Positions 34,061 to 44,663 are shown, counted from the stretch's first letter. The stretch is DNA of 64,000 bases from Bacteroidales bacterium (GCA_015709215.1 JACCQN010000002.1:81132-145131), one strand, 5' to 3'. Made by a program: numbers and translations. Notes: generated by a model not told the origin, from the letters alone.

Positions 34061-36464
34061 GGTGTTCTGTTTTAAGTTTTTGTTTCAATTCAACTTGTTG
34101 TTCTCGGGTTAGATTTGATTTCTTTAATTGATCTGATATCAACATCCGATTGTTTTCACTGGCATAAAATTCCTGAAGTGCCTCCAAGGCAACAGGGCTC
34201 AGCCGGAAATTCCAATGAAAAGCTGCTGCTATTAAATTTTCGGCTATCGCTTCATTTATTTTATTTAGGCTGGCTAAAGCCTTGATCGCATTCATACGTG
34301 TTCGAAATTCGTATTGATTACCCGAAAAGTTTGTTAAAAGTTCAAAAGCCTTTTCGTTGCCGGAATGCGCCAGCAATTCGAGTTGTGCAATCTTCACGTT
34401 CAATCCCGGAAAACCGGTTGCTGTGTCCATCAACGATAGATAAGCCGGCAAACGATCTGGATTTAAAGTGGCCAGTTTTCTCAAGGCCAGTTCCTGATTG
34501 CTGTACGAAATATCCGAAAGCACTTTTTCAAGCTCCAAAACACCTTCTAAATGATGTTCTTGCATTGCGTTGATCGCCGCTCTACGAACAAAAACATTCG
34601 TGTCAGTCAGGCAGTTAATGATAAAATTCCTGCTCTCATCATTTTTATCCGCCGAAAGTTGATCCATGATTTCGGATTTGATCAGGTGAAATTCAGAGGT
34701 GCTCCCGGCTTGTAATAAAGCCGTGCGTTTATCTTCAAGAGGAAAATTACGCAAATCGAGTAAAGCTTCATAACGATCAATCATCAACTGAGCCTGAAGC
34801 AATTGGTTAATTAACAGATTTGCTGGTCGATCAAACTGTTGTTGTTTTAAGATACGATTGCCCGGATCAAAAAGGATATAGGCTAATTGCTTGGATTCGG
34901 GATAAAAACGTTCAATACGTTGATATTGCGTTTGGTTGATAATTTGGAAATGATCGTAACTTCCGTCTTCAAAATGAATTTCGAAAAAGGGTTTTGTTAA
35001 AAATAATGGCCTTTCAGGTTTTGCCTCCTGCATTTGCCTGATTTCTAATATCAAGCTATCATTTTTTTTACTATAATCAAGCCTAAAAGATGGTTCTCCA
35101 CCTCTTTCAATCCATTGATCGAAAAACCAATCAAGGCTTCTTCCGGTGGTTTCGTAAATGGTTTTTTTCAGATCAGGTGTCCAGGTTTCAGTGTAGGCAA
35201 ACTTTTTCAAATAAGCTGTAATTGATTTCTTAAAATCCGCATCTCCCAATTCATCCCGAAGCATATCCAACACCAGCGAGCCCTTTTGATACCATCGCGC
35301 TACGCCTCCCAAACTGCTGGCAACTGCATAATTATCATGTGATGATGCGTTAAGGGTGATGGTTGTTTCTTTGAGCCTTTCCCAATGGTAGTAATCTTCG
35401 CCATAAAGCTGTTTTTCAAATATTTTTGCATAATAAGTGGCAAAACTTTCTGTAAGCCACACATCAGCAGGGCGGAGATGCGAAATATAGTTTCCAAACC
35501 ATTGATGCACAAGCTCATGTATGTTTACGTTCACATAATTGCGTTCCCAGAAGGCGCGCTCATCAATATGTAAGTAATCACCAAAAATGGTTGATGTTGT
35601 GGTTTCCATCGCTGCATAAAGGTAATTGGCTACCGGAGCCTGGCGATACAGTTCGTAGGGATATCCAATCCCAAATTCATTTTCACAAAAGGCAATCATC
35701 TCATTCATATGCTGATAGGTCGCTTCAAAATGATTTTCCCGATCGGGATAATACCACAACTCAACGGGAAGTCCTTTTTTAGTATGGTTTTGTTGGTATT
35801 TGTATTTCCCAATTACCAGCGCGGTAGAGAAAAACGGATGGGTACGATACATTTTGTAATGCCAGCGTGAAAGGCCGTTATCGAAATGCTCCACATTTTC
35901 ACGAACGCCGTTCGAAAAAACCTGATAACGGCTGTCGAAAGTAATGTAAAGATCCATGGTTAAGCGATCATTGGCAAAGGGCAGCCAATTGTAAGGTCGA
36001 TGAGCCCAAACCTGCCGGCGCATGCTTAGCGTGGTATCGTCCCAACCAACAAAATACAATTCGCTTTCAGGTTTTACCTGGTATTCCAAATACAAGCTGT
36101 GGGTAGCTCCCCGCTTGGTTTTTGATGGTAAGCCGACAATAAGATCTTTTCCGGAAAATTTCCATTGCGCATTGGTATCATCAAGCAACAGCCTGCCAAT
36201 TTTAAAATCCGGAGCCAGCAAAACCATACTATCCACTTCCGAACGGGTTTGCCTGAAAAGTAGTTCCACTTTTGCCGCTACCAGCTGATTGAAAGGATCG
36301 ATACGAATATCAGCAGAAAGATGTTCCAGATCAACAAGTTTCTCAGGAATAAAACGATAAGGTTCCTGTTGAAAAACCAGAAAATCCTGAGCATATCCAA
36401 AGCGAATAGGCCCAAAGCACAGAAAAATCAGCAAATAAAAAAAACGTAAACCAGCCTTAATCAT
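34050..36464 (-). CDS. M1 family metalloaminopeptidase with HEAT-like C-terminus
   Basis: An 804-residue exported zinc peptidase. Signal peptide ends near 'RFGYAQ'; the N-terminal beta domain is followed by the catalytic domain with 'NIHELVHQWFGNYI' (HExxH) and the third ligand in 'WLTESFATYYAKIF'. The exopeptidase motif usually written GxMEN is 'AAMETTT' here. The C-terminal about 260 residues form helical repeats ('LLQAGSTSEF', 'NVFVRRAAINAMQEH'), as in HEAT-containing M1 enzymes. It removes N-terminal residues from peptides in the periplasm; side-chain preference is unknown. Confidence 0.9.
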   Translation of the reverse strand: MIKAGLRFFYLLIFLCFGPIRFGYAQDFLVFQQEPYRFIPEKLVDLEHLSADIRIDPFNQLVAAKVELLFRQTRSEVDSMVLLAPDFKIGRLLLDDTNAQWKFSGKDLIVGLPSKTKRGATHSLYLEYQVKPESELYFVGWDDTTLSMRRQVWAHRPYNWLPFANDRLTMDLYITFDSRYQVFSNGVRENVEHFDNGLSRWHYKMYRTHPFFSTALVIGKYKYQQNHTKKGLPVELWYYPDRENHFEATYQHMNEMIAFCENEFGIGYPYELYRQAPVANYLYAAMETTTSTIFGDYLHIDERAFWERNYVNVNIHELVHQWFGNYISHLRPADVWLTESFATYYAKIFEKQLYGEDYYHWERLKETTITLNASSHDNYAVASSLGGVARWYQKGSLVLDMLRDELGDADFKKSITAYLKKFAYTETWTPDLKKTIYETTGRSLDWFFDQWIERGGEPSFRLDYSKKNDSLILEIRQMQEAKPERPLFLTKPFFEIHFEDGSYDHFQIINQTQYQRIERFYPESKQLAYILFDPGNRILKQQQFDRPANLLINQLLQAQLMIDRYEALLDLRNFPLEDKRTALLQAGSTSEFHLIKSEIMDQLSADKNDESRNFIINCLTDTNVFVRRAAINAMQEHHLEGVLELEKVLSDISYSNQELALRKLATLNPDRLPAYLSLMDTATGFPGLNVKIAQLELLAHSGNEKAFELLTNFSGNQYEFRTRMNAIKALASLNKINEAIAENLIAAAFHWNFRLSPVALEALQEFYASENNRMLISDQLKKSNLTREQQVELKQKLKTEHLTH

Positions 36465-36519
36465 AATTTTAGATTAAAGCGCAATTTACGTTTTTTGATG
36501 ATAATCTATTCTGAGACTA

Positions 36520-39126
36520 TTAGGAATTGCTAAAAATCAACTTGCCATCGGAATAATCAACCAGAATTGTCTTGGATTTATCTACAACATCCGACAGTAT
36601 CATTTTCGATAGCTCGTTCAGCAATTCGCGCTGTAGAACACGTTTTACAGGTCGGGCGCCATATTGAGGGTCAAATCCTGCTTCTGCCAGATGATCCAGG
36701 GCGGCAGCTAAAAGATCGACATGAATGCCATTTTTAAGCAACATCTTTTGAACCTGTATAAACTGTAAATTAACCACTTCTTTAATTTCGGCTTTGGTGA
36801 GCGGCTTGAACATGATAATATCATCAATACGGTTCAAAAATTCAGGTCGTAGCTGCTGTTTGAGCAGTTGAAAAACTTCCAAACGAGTATGTTCAAAATC
36901 TGCTTCAGAAACCTCGTGAGTATTTTCATTTCCAAGGTTTTGCTGAATGATATGTGAACCAATATTGGAGGTCATTATGATGATCGTATTCCTGAAATCT
37001 GCTGTCCTGCCTTTATTATCAGTCAAGCGGCCATCATCAAGAACCTGCAGTAAAATATTAAAAACATCAGGATGAGCTTTTTCTATTTCGTCGAGCAGCA
37101 CTACGGAATAAGGTTTGCGCCTTACTGCCTCTGTAAGTTGCCCGCTTTCATCATAACCCACATATCCCGGAGGTGCACCAATCAATCGCGATACAGCATG
37201 ACGTTCCTGGTATTCTGACATATCAATACGTACCATATTTTGCTCATTATCAAATAAAAACTCAGCCAGTGCACGCGCCAGCTCTGTTTTGCCCACACCG
37301 GTAGTACCTAAAAAAATGAATGAGCCAATAGGTCTTTTAGCATCCTGCAAACCTGCCCTGCTGCGGCGAATCGCATCTGCCACGGCAACAATAGCTTCGT
37401 CCTGTCCAACCACCCGCCGATGCAATTCATCTTCCAGTTTCAAAAGCTTTTCGCGTTCGCTCTGCATCATTTTACTCACAGGAATTCCTGTCCAGCGTGA
37501 AACAATTTCTGCAATATCTTCTGCTGTTACTTCTTCATTGATCAAAGGATGCTCTCCCTGTATGTTCATCAACTCCTGTTTTGCTCTGTCGATCGCCTTT
37601 TCGGCTTCTCCAATGCGACCATAGCGCAGCTCGGCCACTTTGCCAAAATCACCATCGCGTTCAGCTTGTTCGGCCTCCAGTTTGAACTGCTCAATATTTT
37701 TCTTTTCCTGTTGAATCTTGTCAACCAGCGTTTTTTCAGCTTCCCAGCGCGAACGAATTTTGTTGCGTTCATCGGTAAGTTCGGCGATCGTTTTGGAAAT
37801 AATATCCAGTTTGGGCTGGTCTTTTTCCCGACGAATAGCCTCACGCTCAATTTCCAATTGTCTGATTCTTCGTTCAATCGTTTCCAAATCTTCGGGCAAA
37901 GAATTGATTTGCAGCCTCAATCGTGATGCAGCTTCATCTATCAGGTCGATGGCCTTATCAGGCAAAAAACGATCGCTGATATAGCGCTGCGAAAGTTCTA
38001 CCGAAGCAATCACGGCTTCATCTAAAATGCGCACCTGGTGATGGCTTTCGTAGCGTTCTTTCAGGCCTCGAAGGATAGAAACAGCATCTTCTGTATCGGG
38101 CTCGTTAACCATCACCAATTGAAACCTACGCTCAAGGGCTTTGTCTTTTTCAAAGTATTTCTGATACTCTTTTAAGGTTGTTGCGCCAATTGCACGTAGC
38201 TCACCTCGTGCCAGAGCAGGTTTCAGAATATTGGCAGCGTCCATGGCACCTTCACCCTTGCCGGCTCCGATCAAGGTGTGAATCTCATCGATAAACAAAA
38301 CCACATCACCTTCCGATCCTATCACTTCCCGAACAACGGATTTTAGGCGTTCCTCAAATTCTCCTTTATACATGGCACCGGCAACCAATGCCCCCATATC
38401 AAGCGAGTAAATTTGCTTGCTTTTTAGGTTTTCGGGTACATCGCCATTGATAATACGGTGTGCCAGGCCCTCGGCAATGGCCGTTTTGCCAACACCTGGC
38501 TCTCCGATTAAAATTGGATTGTTCTTGGTGCGCCGCGACAAAATCTGCAATACCCTGCGGATTTCTTCATCTCGCCCTATCACCGGATCAAGTTTCCCTT
38601 CGGAGGCTAATTGATTCAAATTGCGGGCATAACGATTCAGTGCATCATAATTTTGTTCGGCATTTTGGGTATCAACTTTTTTGCCCTGACGCATTTGCCT
38701 GATGGCTTCAACCAGTTCATTGCGTTTTATTTGGCTGTCTTTCAACAGCGTTGAGGCGGTACTTTTGGTGTCGAAAATTGCCAGCAATAAATGATCAAGC
38801 GAAACAAAATCGTCTTGAAAAAGCTTGGCATTTTCCTGCGCTTTTTGAAGGGCTTTGGCAGTTTCCTGTGCATAAAATTGCTCGTCTTCATTTTGCACCT
38901 GAGGTAAACTATCAATGATACGATCAAGCGCCTTTTTAAAATTATTGACCTCAACCTGCAGTTTGCTGAGCAGATTTGGTATCAGGTGTTCATCTTCTTC
39001 AATAATTGCTGCAAGCAAATGCACATTTTCAACGGCTTGTTGGTGATGAGCAGCTGCAATTTGCTTAGCCTTTGCAATAGCTTGCTGCGCTTTTATAGTA
39101 AACTGATTTAAGTTCATGACATTCAT
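36520..39126 (-). CDS. clpB: ATP-dependent disaggregase ClpB
   Basis: An 868-residue Hsp100 protein. It has an N-terminal Clp_N repeat domain (1 to about 145), AAA-1 with Walker A '[18 protein letters not shown]' (about 205), a long coiled-coil M domain (about 410-530) which separates ClpB from ClpA/ClpC, AAA-2 with '[19 protein letters not shown]' (about 605), and the C-terminal small domain. It resolubilises aggregated proteins with DnaK. The ATG at 39126 gives '[10 protein letters not shown]'; the in-frame ATG at 39117 is an equally good start. No CIRCE-like or other heat-shock site was recognised upstream. Confidence 0.96.
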   Translation of the reverse strand: MNVMNLNQFTIKAQQAIAKAKQIAAAHHQQAVENVHLLAAIIEEDEHLIPNLLSKLQVEVNNFKKALDRIIDSLPQVQNEDEQFYAQETAKALQKAQENAKLFQDDFVSLDHLLLAIFDTKSTASTLLKDSQIKRNELVEAIRQMRQGKKVDTQNAEQNYDALNRYARNLNQLASEGKLDPVIGRDEEIRRVLQILSRRTKNNPILIGEPGVGKTAIAEGLAHRIINGDVPENLKSKQIYSLDMGALVAGAMYKGEFEERLKSVVREVIGSEGDVVLFIDEIHTLIGAGKGEGAMDAANILKPALARGELRAIGATTLKEYQKYFEKDKALERRFQLVMVNEPDTEDAVSILRGLKERYESHHQVRILDEAVIASVELSQRYISDRFLPDKAIDLIDEAASRLRLQINSLPEDLETIERRIRQLEIEREAIRREKDQPKLDIISKTIAELTDERNKIRSRWEAEKTLVDKIQQEKKNIEQFKLEAEQAERDGDFGKVAELRYGRIGEAEKAIDRAKQELMNIQGEHPLINEEVTAEDIAEIVSRWTGIPVSKMMQSEREKLLKLEDELHRRVVGQDEAIVAVADAIRRSRAGLQDAKRPIGSFIFLGTTGVGKTELARALAEFLFDNEQNMVRIDMSEYQERHAVSRLIGAPPGYVGYDESGQLTEAVRRKPYSVVLLDEIEKAHPDVFNILLQVLDDGRLTDNKGRTADFRNTIIIMTSNIGSHIIQQNLGNENTHEVSEADFEHTRLEVFQLLKQQLRPEFLNRIDDIIMFKPLTKAEIKEVVNLQFIQVQKMLLKNGIHVDLLAAALDHLAEAGFDPQYGARPVKRVLQRELLNELSKMILSDVVDKSKTILVDYSDGKLIFSNS

Positions 39127-39361
39127 TTTCTTTGCTTTATATCAAATTCTTTACCAGATTCAATTGTTTCCCAAATTCGGAAAATATGTCGGCATTCGGA
39201 AAATATTGCTGGCAAATTGGCAACAGACCAAACCTTGATCTGAATTTTCACTTGCCTTAAATTAAGTCAGAAGTTAGATTTATACTACTTTTACACTCGA
39301 AAACAAATGTTTTTATTCTAATATTAAAACTGTAATTTCCTTATATTCAATTACTTAATTT

Positions 39362-40438
39362 ATGTCATCAATCAGAACTATCATAAGCGGAACCGGAAGC
39401 TACATCCCGGAGAACATTATAAAAAACAGTGAATTTGTTAAACAGATTTTCTTTGAAAAAGACCATACAGAAATTTTTAGCCATGGCGAAGATGTTGTGA
39501 GGAAATTCAAAGACATAACAGGTATCAGTGAGCGTCGATGGGTAAATGACAACCAAAACAATTCCGATATTGCTGCTATTGCTGCCAAACGCGCTATACA
39601 AAATGCGGGAATCGACCCCGAAACCATTGATCAGATTATTGTGGCTCATAATTATGGAAATGTTCTGAAAGGCAGTATCCAGTCAGATACAGTTCCAAGT
39701 ATGGCATCCCGTGTGAAGCATAGATTAGGCATCAAAAATAACCAATGTGTGCCTTATGATGTTCTTTTTGGTTGTCCGGGATGGATACAGGGGATGATTC
39801 AGGCAGATGCCTATATTAAATGCGGTTTGGCCAAACGTTGTCTTGTGATTGGATCAGAAACACTTTCGAGAGTTGTAGATATTTACGATCGTGATACCAT
39901 GATTTTTTCTGATGGTGCCGGAGCTGCAATTGTTGAGGCCAATACAAAAGATGACGGTTCCGGTATTATTGCAACGGCTAATATGTCGCATACCGAAGAA
40001 GAAGTGGATTATCTGTATTATGGGAAATCCAATTCCCCGGAAAGCAATCAAGACATTAAATATATCAAAATGCTTGGGCGGAAAATTTATGAATATTCGC
40101 TCAACTATGTTCCCGAAGCGATGAAAATGGCATTGGATAAATCAAGTATTCTCATTGAATCCATAAAAAAAATTCTGATCCATCAGGCCAACGAAAAAAT
40201 GGATGCTGCCATTGTGCAACGATTTTACCGCAAATACGGCATCAGAGTAAAGGTTGACGAAGTGATGCCTATGAGTATCCGCGAGTTAGGCAATAGTTCT
40301 GTGGCTACTGTACCCACTTTGTATGATATGGTACTGAAAGGTCAAATTCCTGAACATCATATCGAGAAAGGAGACATCATGCTCTTTGCATCGGTGGGCG
40401 CCGGAATGAATATTAATGCTTTTGTTTATCAACAATAA
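39362..40438 (+). CDS. 3-oxoacyl-ACP synthase III family protein
   Basis: A 358-residue thiolase-fold condensing enzyme of the KAS III (FabH-like) type. The catalytic triad is visible: Cys in 'VLFGCPGWIQGM', His in 'ILIHQANEKMDAA' and Asn in 'ELGNSSVATVPTL'. The N-terminus 'SGTGSYIPENIIKNSEF' is typical. There are no fab or acp genes nearby; the CoA-binding protein gene follows 46 bases later, so it may not be the housekeeping FabH. Acyl substrate unknown. Confidence 0.85.
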   Translation: MSSIRTIISGTGSYIPENIIKNSEFVKQIFFEKDHTEIFSHGEDVVRKFKDITGISERRWVNDNQNNSDIAAIAAKRAIQNAGIDPETIDQIIVAHNYGNVLKGSIQSDTVPSMASRVKHRLGIKNNQCVPYDVLFGCPGWIQGMIQADAYIKCGLAKRCLVIGSETLSRVVDIYDRDTMIFSDGAGAAIVEANTKDDGSGIIATANMSHTEEEVDYLYYGKSNSPESNQDIKYIKMLGRKIYEYSLNYVPEAMKMALDKSSILIESIKKILIHQANEKMDAAIVQRFYRKYGIRVKVDEVMPMSIRELGNSSVATVPTLYDMVLKGQIPEHHIEKGDIMLFASVGAGMNINAFVYQQ

Positions 40439-40484
40439 AAACGGGAAAAATGCATTAATAAGTAGTGCTGATATAATTTAATTT

Positions 40485-40856
40485 ATGACAAACACTACAA
40501 AAAAAACGCTGGTGATCGGAGCTTCAGAAAATCCGACGCGGTATGCCAACAAAGCAGTAAAAATGCTTCGTTCATACGATTATGAGGTACTCGCCTATGG
40601 CCTGAGAGCAGGGAAGATATTGGATACACCCATACTAACTAACTGGCCCGAGAAGGAGTCCGTTGACACTATAACGCTGTATATAGGGCCACAGCGGCAA
40701 CCGGATTATTATGATAAAATACTGGCACTCAATCCTAAACGTATTATTTTTAATCCGGGAACGGAAAACCAGGAATTGATTGCTTTGGCTCAAAATGCAG
40801 GAATCGAAACCGTTTTGGACTGCACCCTTGTGATGCTGCAATCCGGAACATTTTAG
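40485..40856 (+). CDS. Small CoA-binding (Rossmann-like) protein
   Basis: A 123-residue single-domain protein of the CoA_binding_2 (YccU-like) family. Signatures are 'TLVIGASENPTRYANKAV' at the N-terminus, 'YIGPQRQPDYYDKIL' and 'IIFNPGTENQELIALA'. Members bind CoA, but most have no known reaction. Follows the KAS III gene on the same strand and may be co-transcribed with it. Confidence 0.85.
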   Translation: MTNTTKKTLVIGASENPTRYANKAVKMLRSYDYEVLAYGLRAGKILDTPILTNWPEKESVDTITLYIGPQRQPDYYDKILALNPKRIIFNPGTENQELIALAQNAGIETVLDCTLVMLQSGTF

Positions 40857-40879
40857 TCAAGAGACTGTGTCATTTTTAT

Positions 40880-40887
40880 TAATTTTG
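40880..40887 (+). promoter_or_regulatory. -7 promoter box of the T9SS type B gene
   Basis: TAATTTTG matches TAnnTTTG, 28 nt upstream of the 40916 start. Confidence 0.45.
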
Positions 40888-40915
40888 CCCTTGTATTACG
40901 TTCAATACTAATTCA

Positions 40916-42103
40916 ATGATAAAAAAAATCCGTTCGGAAATTCCTGCACTGGCAGTTTTTGCTTTTTTCACAGCAATTTTTCCGTTTTTAAGTCATTCAG
41001 CCAAAGCTCAGGTTGACTGTCAGATTTCTGCTGATGCCCCAATGCCATTATGTTATGGCCAGCTCGTAAAACTGGAAGTGTTGGAACAGGAAAACGTAAT
41101 CTATTCCTGGTCAACAGGTGATACAACCTCGGGTATTGAATTTTACGCAATGGAAACAGCAGATTATCAAATTACTGTAACGGATACCATCACCGGAGAA
41201 ATTTGTGAAAGTGCCCTATTCACTTTGGAAGTTCGGCCAAAATTTGATGTTATGTTGCAGCAAATGCAACTTACCTGCACCAATGGCGATAACGACAACG
41301 GAAACACTGCCATGATAAGTGCTGCTGCATCGGACGAATCAGCCACTTATGAATATCGCTGGCAGGTGCCTCCAATTCAGATTGCGCCCGGAAATCCGGC
41401 TATGGCAATCGGGCTGAAAGCGCATCTGTGGTATTTTATAAATATTGAAGACGAATTTGGCTGCATTCAAATGGATTCCATTTATACGCAAGCCTACGAT
41501 AATCCCCTGGTTGAAATAGAGGCTGATCCTGATACGGCTTACATTCAAAATCCTTTTATCGACTTTTCCTATGTCAATCTTTCTGCCGACAGCATTCAGA
41601 TTACCAATCATTTCTGGGAATTTGGCGACGAAAGTCCCAGCTCTGATCTGCTAACACCCCAACACCTTTATACCGAAGAAGGCGATTACAATGTGATCTT
41701 AACTGTGGTGAACGAGCAAGGATGTGATACGATTTTCCTGAAACGGGTGAAAGTATTGCCCATCAAACTGAAAATACCCAATGTGATCACTCCTAATGGC
41801 GATAATATCAACGACTATTTTGTAATTACCGAAGCTCCTGCAGAATCGCCTGAGGAAGGAAACAGCACTCTTAAAGCGTTGAATAACAATCAGTACAGGC
41901 CGCTTAACGATTATTACCAAAGAACCACCCTGGTAATTTTTAACCGACACGGCCGTAAAGTTTATGAATCAGTAAATTACCAAAACGATTGGGATGGTGG
42001 TGGTTTGAAAGACGGCACTTATTTTTATGTGCTGCAATGCGAGGGCTTTAAAAGTAATGAGGTGTATAAAGGCTCACTCACAATTATCGGCAGCGTAAAT
42101 TAG
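40916..42103 (+). CDS. Secreted PKD-domain protein with T9SS type B (CHU_C-like) sorting domain
   Basis: A 395-residue exported protein. The signal peptide ends near 'SAKAQ' (residue 32). Ig/PKD-like domains follow; the clearest PKD has 'HFWEFGDESPSSDL' and 'HLYTEEGDYNVILTVVNEQG'. The C-terminal about 110 residues are a gliding-motility-associated (type B) sorting domain: 'IPNVITPNGDNINDYFVI', 'FNRHGRKVYES', 'NDWDGGGLKDGTYFY'. It is therefore a T9SS substrate. Probably an adhesin-like surface protein; no catalytic domain seen. Confidence 0.9.
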   Translation: MIKKIRSEIPALAVFAFFTAIFPFLSHSAKAQVDCQISADAPMPLCYGQLVKLEVLEQENVIYSWSTGDTTSGIEFYAMETADYQITVTDTITGEICESALFTLEVRPKFDVMLQQMQLTCTNGDNDNGNTAMISAAASDESATYEYRWQVPPIQIAPGNPAMAIGLKAHLWYFINIEDEFGCIQMDSIYTQAYDNPLVEIEADPDTAYIQNPFIDFSYVNLSADSIQITNHFWEFGDESPSSDLLTPQHLYTEEGDYNVILTVVNEQGCDTIFLKRVKVLPIKLKIPNVITPNGDNINDYFVITEAPAESPEEGNSTLKALNNNQYRPLNDYYQRTTLVIFNRHGRKVYESVNYQNDWDGGGLKDGTYFYVLQCEGFKSNEVYKGSLTIIGSVN

Positions 42104-42133
42104 GATTCGACTACTTAGTTCAGAGATAAATAT

Positions 42134-42141
42134 TAATTTTG
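42134..42141 (+). promoter_or_regulatory. -7 promoter box of the DUF1573-yajC-ybbR-coaE unit
   Basis: TAATTTTG matches TAnnTTTG, 32 nt before the DUF1573 start. The four genes that follow are spaced by 1 to 42 bases, so one promoter could serve all. Confidence 0.45.
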
Positions 42142-42172
42142 CGATCACTAATGTGCTTTTAAACCATAAAAC

Positions 42173-42628
42173 ATGAATTTCAGGTTACTTTCATTTCTTA
42201 TTTTATTCGTTATTGGGTTTTCCTGTCAAAATCCTGACAAACAAGTTTCCGGCGATGTGGTTCATAATCCCAAATCGGCTGACAGCAAAGGAAAAGCTAC
42301 GGATATGCCGGAAATCTCTTTTACGAAAACTGAACATGATTTTGGAAAACTCATTCAGGGAGAAAAGGTGAGCTATATTTTCAAGTTTAAAAATACCGGC
42401 GATGCTCCGCTGTTGATCAGCAAAGTAAGTGCAAGTTGCGGATGTACGGCCAGTAAATACCCCACAGAAGCTATTGCCCCCGGAGAGGAAGCAAAGCTCG
42501 AAGTTACATTTGATAGTAGCGGGCAACGTGGCATTCAAAACAAAACCATCACAGTACTCACCAATACGCAACCCAAATCAACTACGCTGCGCCTCAAAGC
42601 GCAGGTAGCAACACCAGATTCTTATTAA
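42173..42628 (+). CDS. DUF1573 lipoprotein
   Basis: A 151-residue lipoprotein (lipobox 'VIGFSC', Cys18) with a DUF1573 immunoglobulin-like domain: 'KTEHDFGKLIQGEKVSYIF', 'FKNTGDAPLLISKVSASCGC', 'PGEEAKLEVTFDSSGQRG'. The family is widespread in Bacteroidota envelopes and has no established function. First gene of a tight run with yajC, a YbbR protein and coaE. Confidence 0.88.
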   Translation: MNFRLLSFLILFVIGFSCQNPDKQVSGDVVHNPKSADSKGKATDMPEISFTKTEHDFGKLIQGEKVSYIFKFKNTGDAPLLISKVSASCGCTASKYPTEAIAPGEEAKLEVTFDSSGQRGIQNKTITVLTNTQPKSTTLRLKAQVATPDSY

Positions 42629-42638
42629 ATTTAATCAC

Positions 42639-42965
42639 ATGAATATCTTAAACATTTTATTATTAGGCCCAACTCCTGACGGACAGGAATCAGGTGGATT
42701 TATGTCCTTTTTGCCTTTGATTCTGATTATGGTTGTTTTCTATTTCTTTTTCATTCGTCCGCAAATGAAAAAGGCAAAAGAACAGCGCAAATATCGTGAA
42801 GCCCTCAAAAAAGGAGATAAAATTATCACCATTGGTGGTATCCACGGAAAAATTATTGAAGTGCGTGAAACCTCATTTATAATCGAAGTCGAAGGTCAAA
42901 ACAGACTCGAAATTGAGAAAAGCGCTGTTGTAATGGACAGCTCACAGATTGGACAGGGCAAATAA
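42639..42965 (+). CDS. yajC: Preprotein translocase subunit YajC
   Basis: A 108-residue protein with one N-terminal transmembrane helix ('FLPLILIMVVFYFFFIRPQ') ending in the YajC signature 'RPQMKKAKEQRKYREALKKG' and 'GDKIITIGGIHGKI'. YajC is an accessory subunit of the SecDF-YajC complex. It starts 10 bases after the DUF1573 gene. secD/secF are not in the window. Confidence 0.95.
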   Translation: MNILNILLLGPTPDGQESGGFMSFLPLILIMVVFYFFFIRPQMKKAKEQRKYREALKKGDKIITIGGIHGKIIEVRETSFIIEVEGQNRLEIEKSAVVMDSSQIGQGK

Positions 42966-43007
42966 GCAGTGGATTTACACTTTTGTTCGATCAGGTAAAT
43001 CCTTCCA

Positions 43008-43991
43008 ATGGCAATGAATGCAATTAGTTCTTATGGTAGAACCTTAAGATCCGACGAGAAAAAACGGAAACAGCTTATGGTGTTTCTGTTTTTTTTATTG
43101 CTTTCGGCCTTTTTTTGGCTATTGATCAAGCTTTCGGATGTTTATACTGTTTCCTATGTTTATACAGTTCGCCTCACTGAAGTGCCGGCAGATCAGTTTA
43201 TCCAAAATCCGGAATCGAACATACTGCGATTTACAGTTGAATCCTCCGGGTATAATATCTTGCTAATAAATATTTTTAGAAACTCTAAACGTAAGCTTAA
43301 TATCCCGCTTAATGAGGTGGTGTATCGTCAGATTAAGGATAAAACTTATGCAATAAGCACTTCACAGTTGCGCGAATCACTAAGTAAAAAGCTCAGGCTG
43401 AACGAAACAGAGCTAAGCTTTAGCGTTAACGAGCTTTATTTTGACATGGAAAAACTCGTCTCGAAGAGGATTCCTGTCCGTGTGGATACAAAACTTGAGT
43501 TTAGAGAAGAATTTGGTTTGTATGATACAATTGTTTACAGCCCAAAAACAATTGAGGTTTTTGGTCCGGCTGATTTGCTCGATACTATCCGATCAGTAAA
43601 AACATCACTTTTGAAAGAGGAGGATGTTTTCAGGTCATTTTCCAAAAGGCTAAAACTTGTGTTGCCACATGAGTCACTGAAAACTTCAACCAATGAAATT
43701 GAAGTGAAAGTGGATGTGGCGCGGTTTACAGAAGCACAGTTTGAAATTCCAGTTCATAGTCCTGATAATTTGCATCTAAAGTTATTTCCTGATGTGGTAA
43801 ACATCTATTTTTCAGTAGCCATGCGCGATTACGCCAGCATAAAACCCGAGCAATTTTTTGTTGAAGTGGATGAAAGCCAAATAAGTCAAAGGCCTCAATA
43901 TTTGTCGTTGCAGTTGGCTACAAAGCCTGAAAAAGTAAAAGTTATACGCCTCATTCCACAAAAAGTGGAATACCTAATCATCAGTCAATAA
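43008..43991 (+). CDS. YbbR-domain membrane protein
   Basis: A 327-residue protein with an N-terminal transmembrane helix ('LMVFLFFLLLSAFFWLLI') and extracytoplasmic YbbR-like beta repeats ('SKRIPVRVDTKLEFREEFG', 'YSPKTIEVFGPADLLDTI'). In Firmicutes, YbbR (CdaR) regulates a diadenylate cyclase; here no cyclase gene is adjacent and the partner is unknown. It ends one base before the coaE start, as is common in Bacteroidota. Confidence 0.82.
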   Translation: MAMNAISSYGRTLRSDEKKRKQLMVFLFFLLLSAFFWLLIKLSDVYTVSYVYTVRLTEVPADQFIQNPESNILRFTVESSGYNILLINIFRNSKRKLNIPLNEVVYRQIKDKTYAISTSQLRESLSKKLRLNETELSFSVNELYFDMEKLVSKRIPVRVDTKLEFREEFGLYDTIVYSPKTIEVFGPADLLDTIRSVKTSLLKEEDVFRSFSKRLKLVLPHESLKTSTNEIEVKVDVARFTEAQFEIPVHSPDNLHLKLFPDVVNIYFSVAMRDYASIKPEQFFVEVDESQISQRPQYLSLQLATKPEKVKVIRLIPQKVEYLIISQ

Positions 43992-43992
43992 A

Positions 43993-44586
43993 ATGTTTAG
44001 AGTTGGGATTACAGGCAATATGGGCAGCGGCAAATCGCTGGTTTGCAGCATTTTTAAATCGCTGGATATTCCAATTTTTGAGGCCGACCAACAAACCAAA
44101 CTGCTTTATACCGAAAACGACATCAGGCTAAAAATCCAAAAGCAGTTCGGTAAATCCATTTACCTTCCCGATGGCGAACTCAACAAAACCAAGCTGGCAC
44201 AGCTCATCTTCAACGATCCTTTTGCCATGCAGTTTATAAGGGAACTGATGTACCCGCGACTACACGAAAGATTTGAGGAATGGGCAACAGGTCAACAAAA
44301 CAGGCGATGCCCTTATGTGCTGTACGAAGCCGCTCTGATTTTCGAGAACGGTTTTCAATCTCATTTTGATTTTACCATCCTTATTACAGCCCCCGAAGCC
44401 CTTCGTGTGGAACGTATAAAAGAAAGGGACAAACTTGCTGATTCCGAAATCCGGCAACGTATGGATCACCAATGGCCGGAAACAAAAAAACTGGAACTGG
44501 CCGATTTTGTGATTCAAAATGATGGCAAAACCATGCTTATCCCGCAGGTATTGGAAATCCACAGGAAGTTGCTTGCTAATTCCTAA
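43993..44586 (+). CDS. coaE: Dephospho-CoA kinase
   Basis: A 197-residue P-loop kinase for the last step of coenzyme A synthesis (3'-phosphorylation of dephospho-CoA). Walker A 'GITGNMGSGKSLVCSIF', substrate motif 'IPIFEADQQTK', and lid-region 'RVERIKERDKLADSEIRQRM'. Full length. It ends the DUF1573-yajC-ybbR-coaE run and is followed by a bidirectional terminator. Confidence 0.94.
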   Translation: MFRVGITGNMGSGKSLVCSIFKSLDIPIFEADQQTKLLYTENDIRLKIQKQFGKSIYLPDGELNKTKLAQLIFNDPFAMQFIRELMYPRLHERFEEWATGQQNRRCPYVLYEAALIFENGFQSHFDFTILITAPEALRVERIKERDKLADSEIRQRMDHQWPETKKLELADFVIQNDGKTMLIPQVLEIHRKLLANS

Positions 44587-44614
44587 AGCTTGGTAAATCA
44601 GCTTAAATCCAAAA

Positions 44615-44646
44615 AAAAAGGGACTCCCATACGGAAGTCCCTTTTT
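44615..44646. terminator. Bidirectional terminator between coaE and the T9SS cargo gene
   Basis: Stem AAAAAGGGACT (44615-44625) with AGTCCCTTTTT (44636-44646) around a 10-nt loop. A/T tracts on both sides allow termination from either strand of these convergent genes. Confidence 0.85.
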
Positions 44647-44663
44647 ATTTATTTCAATCAAGA

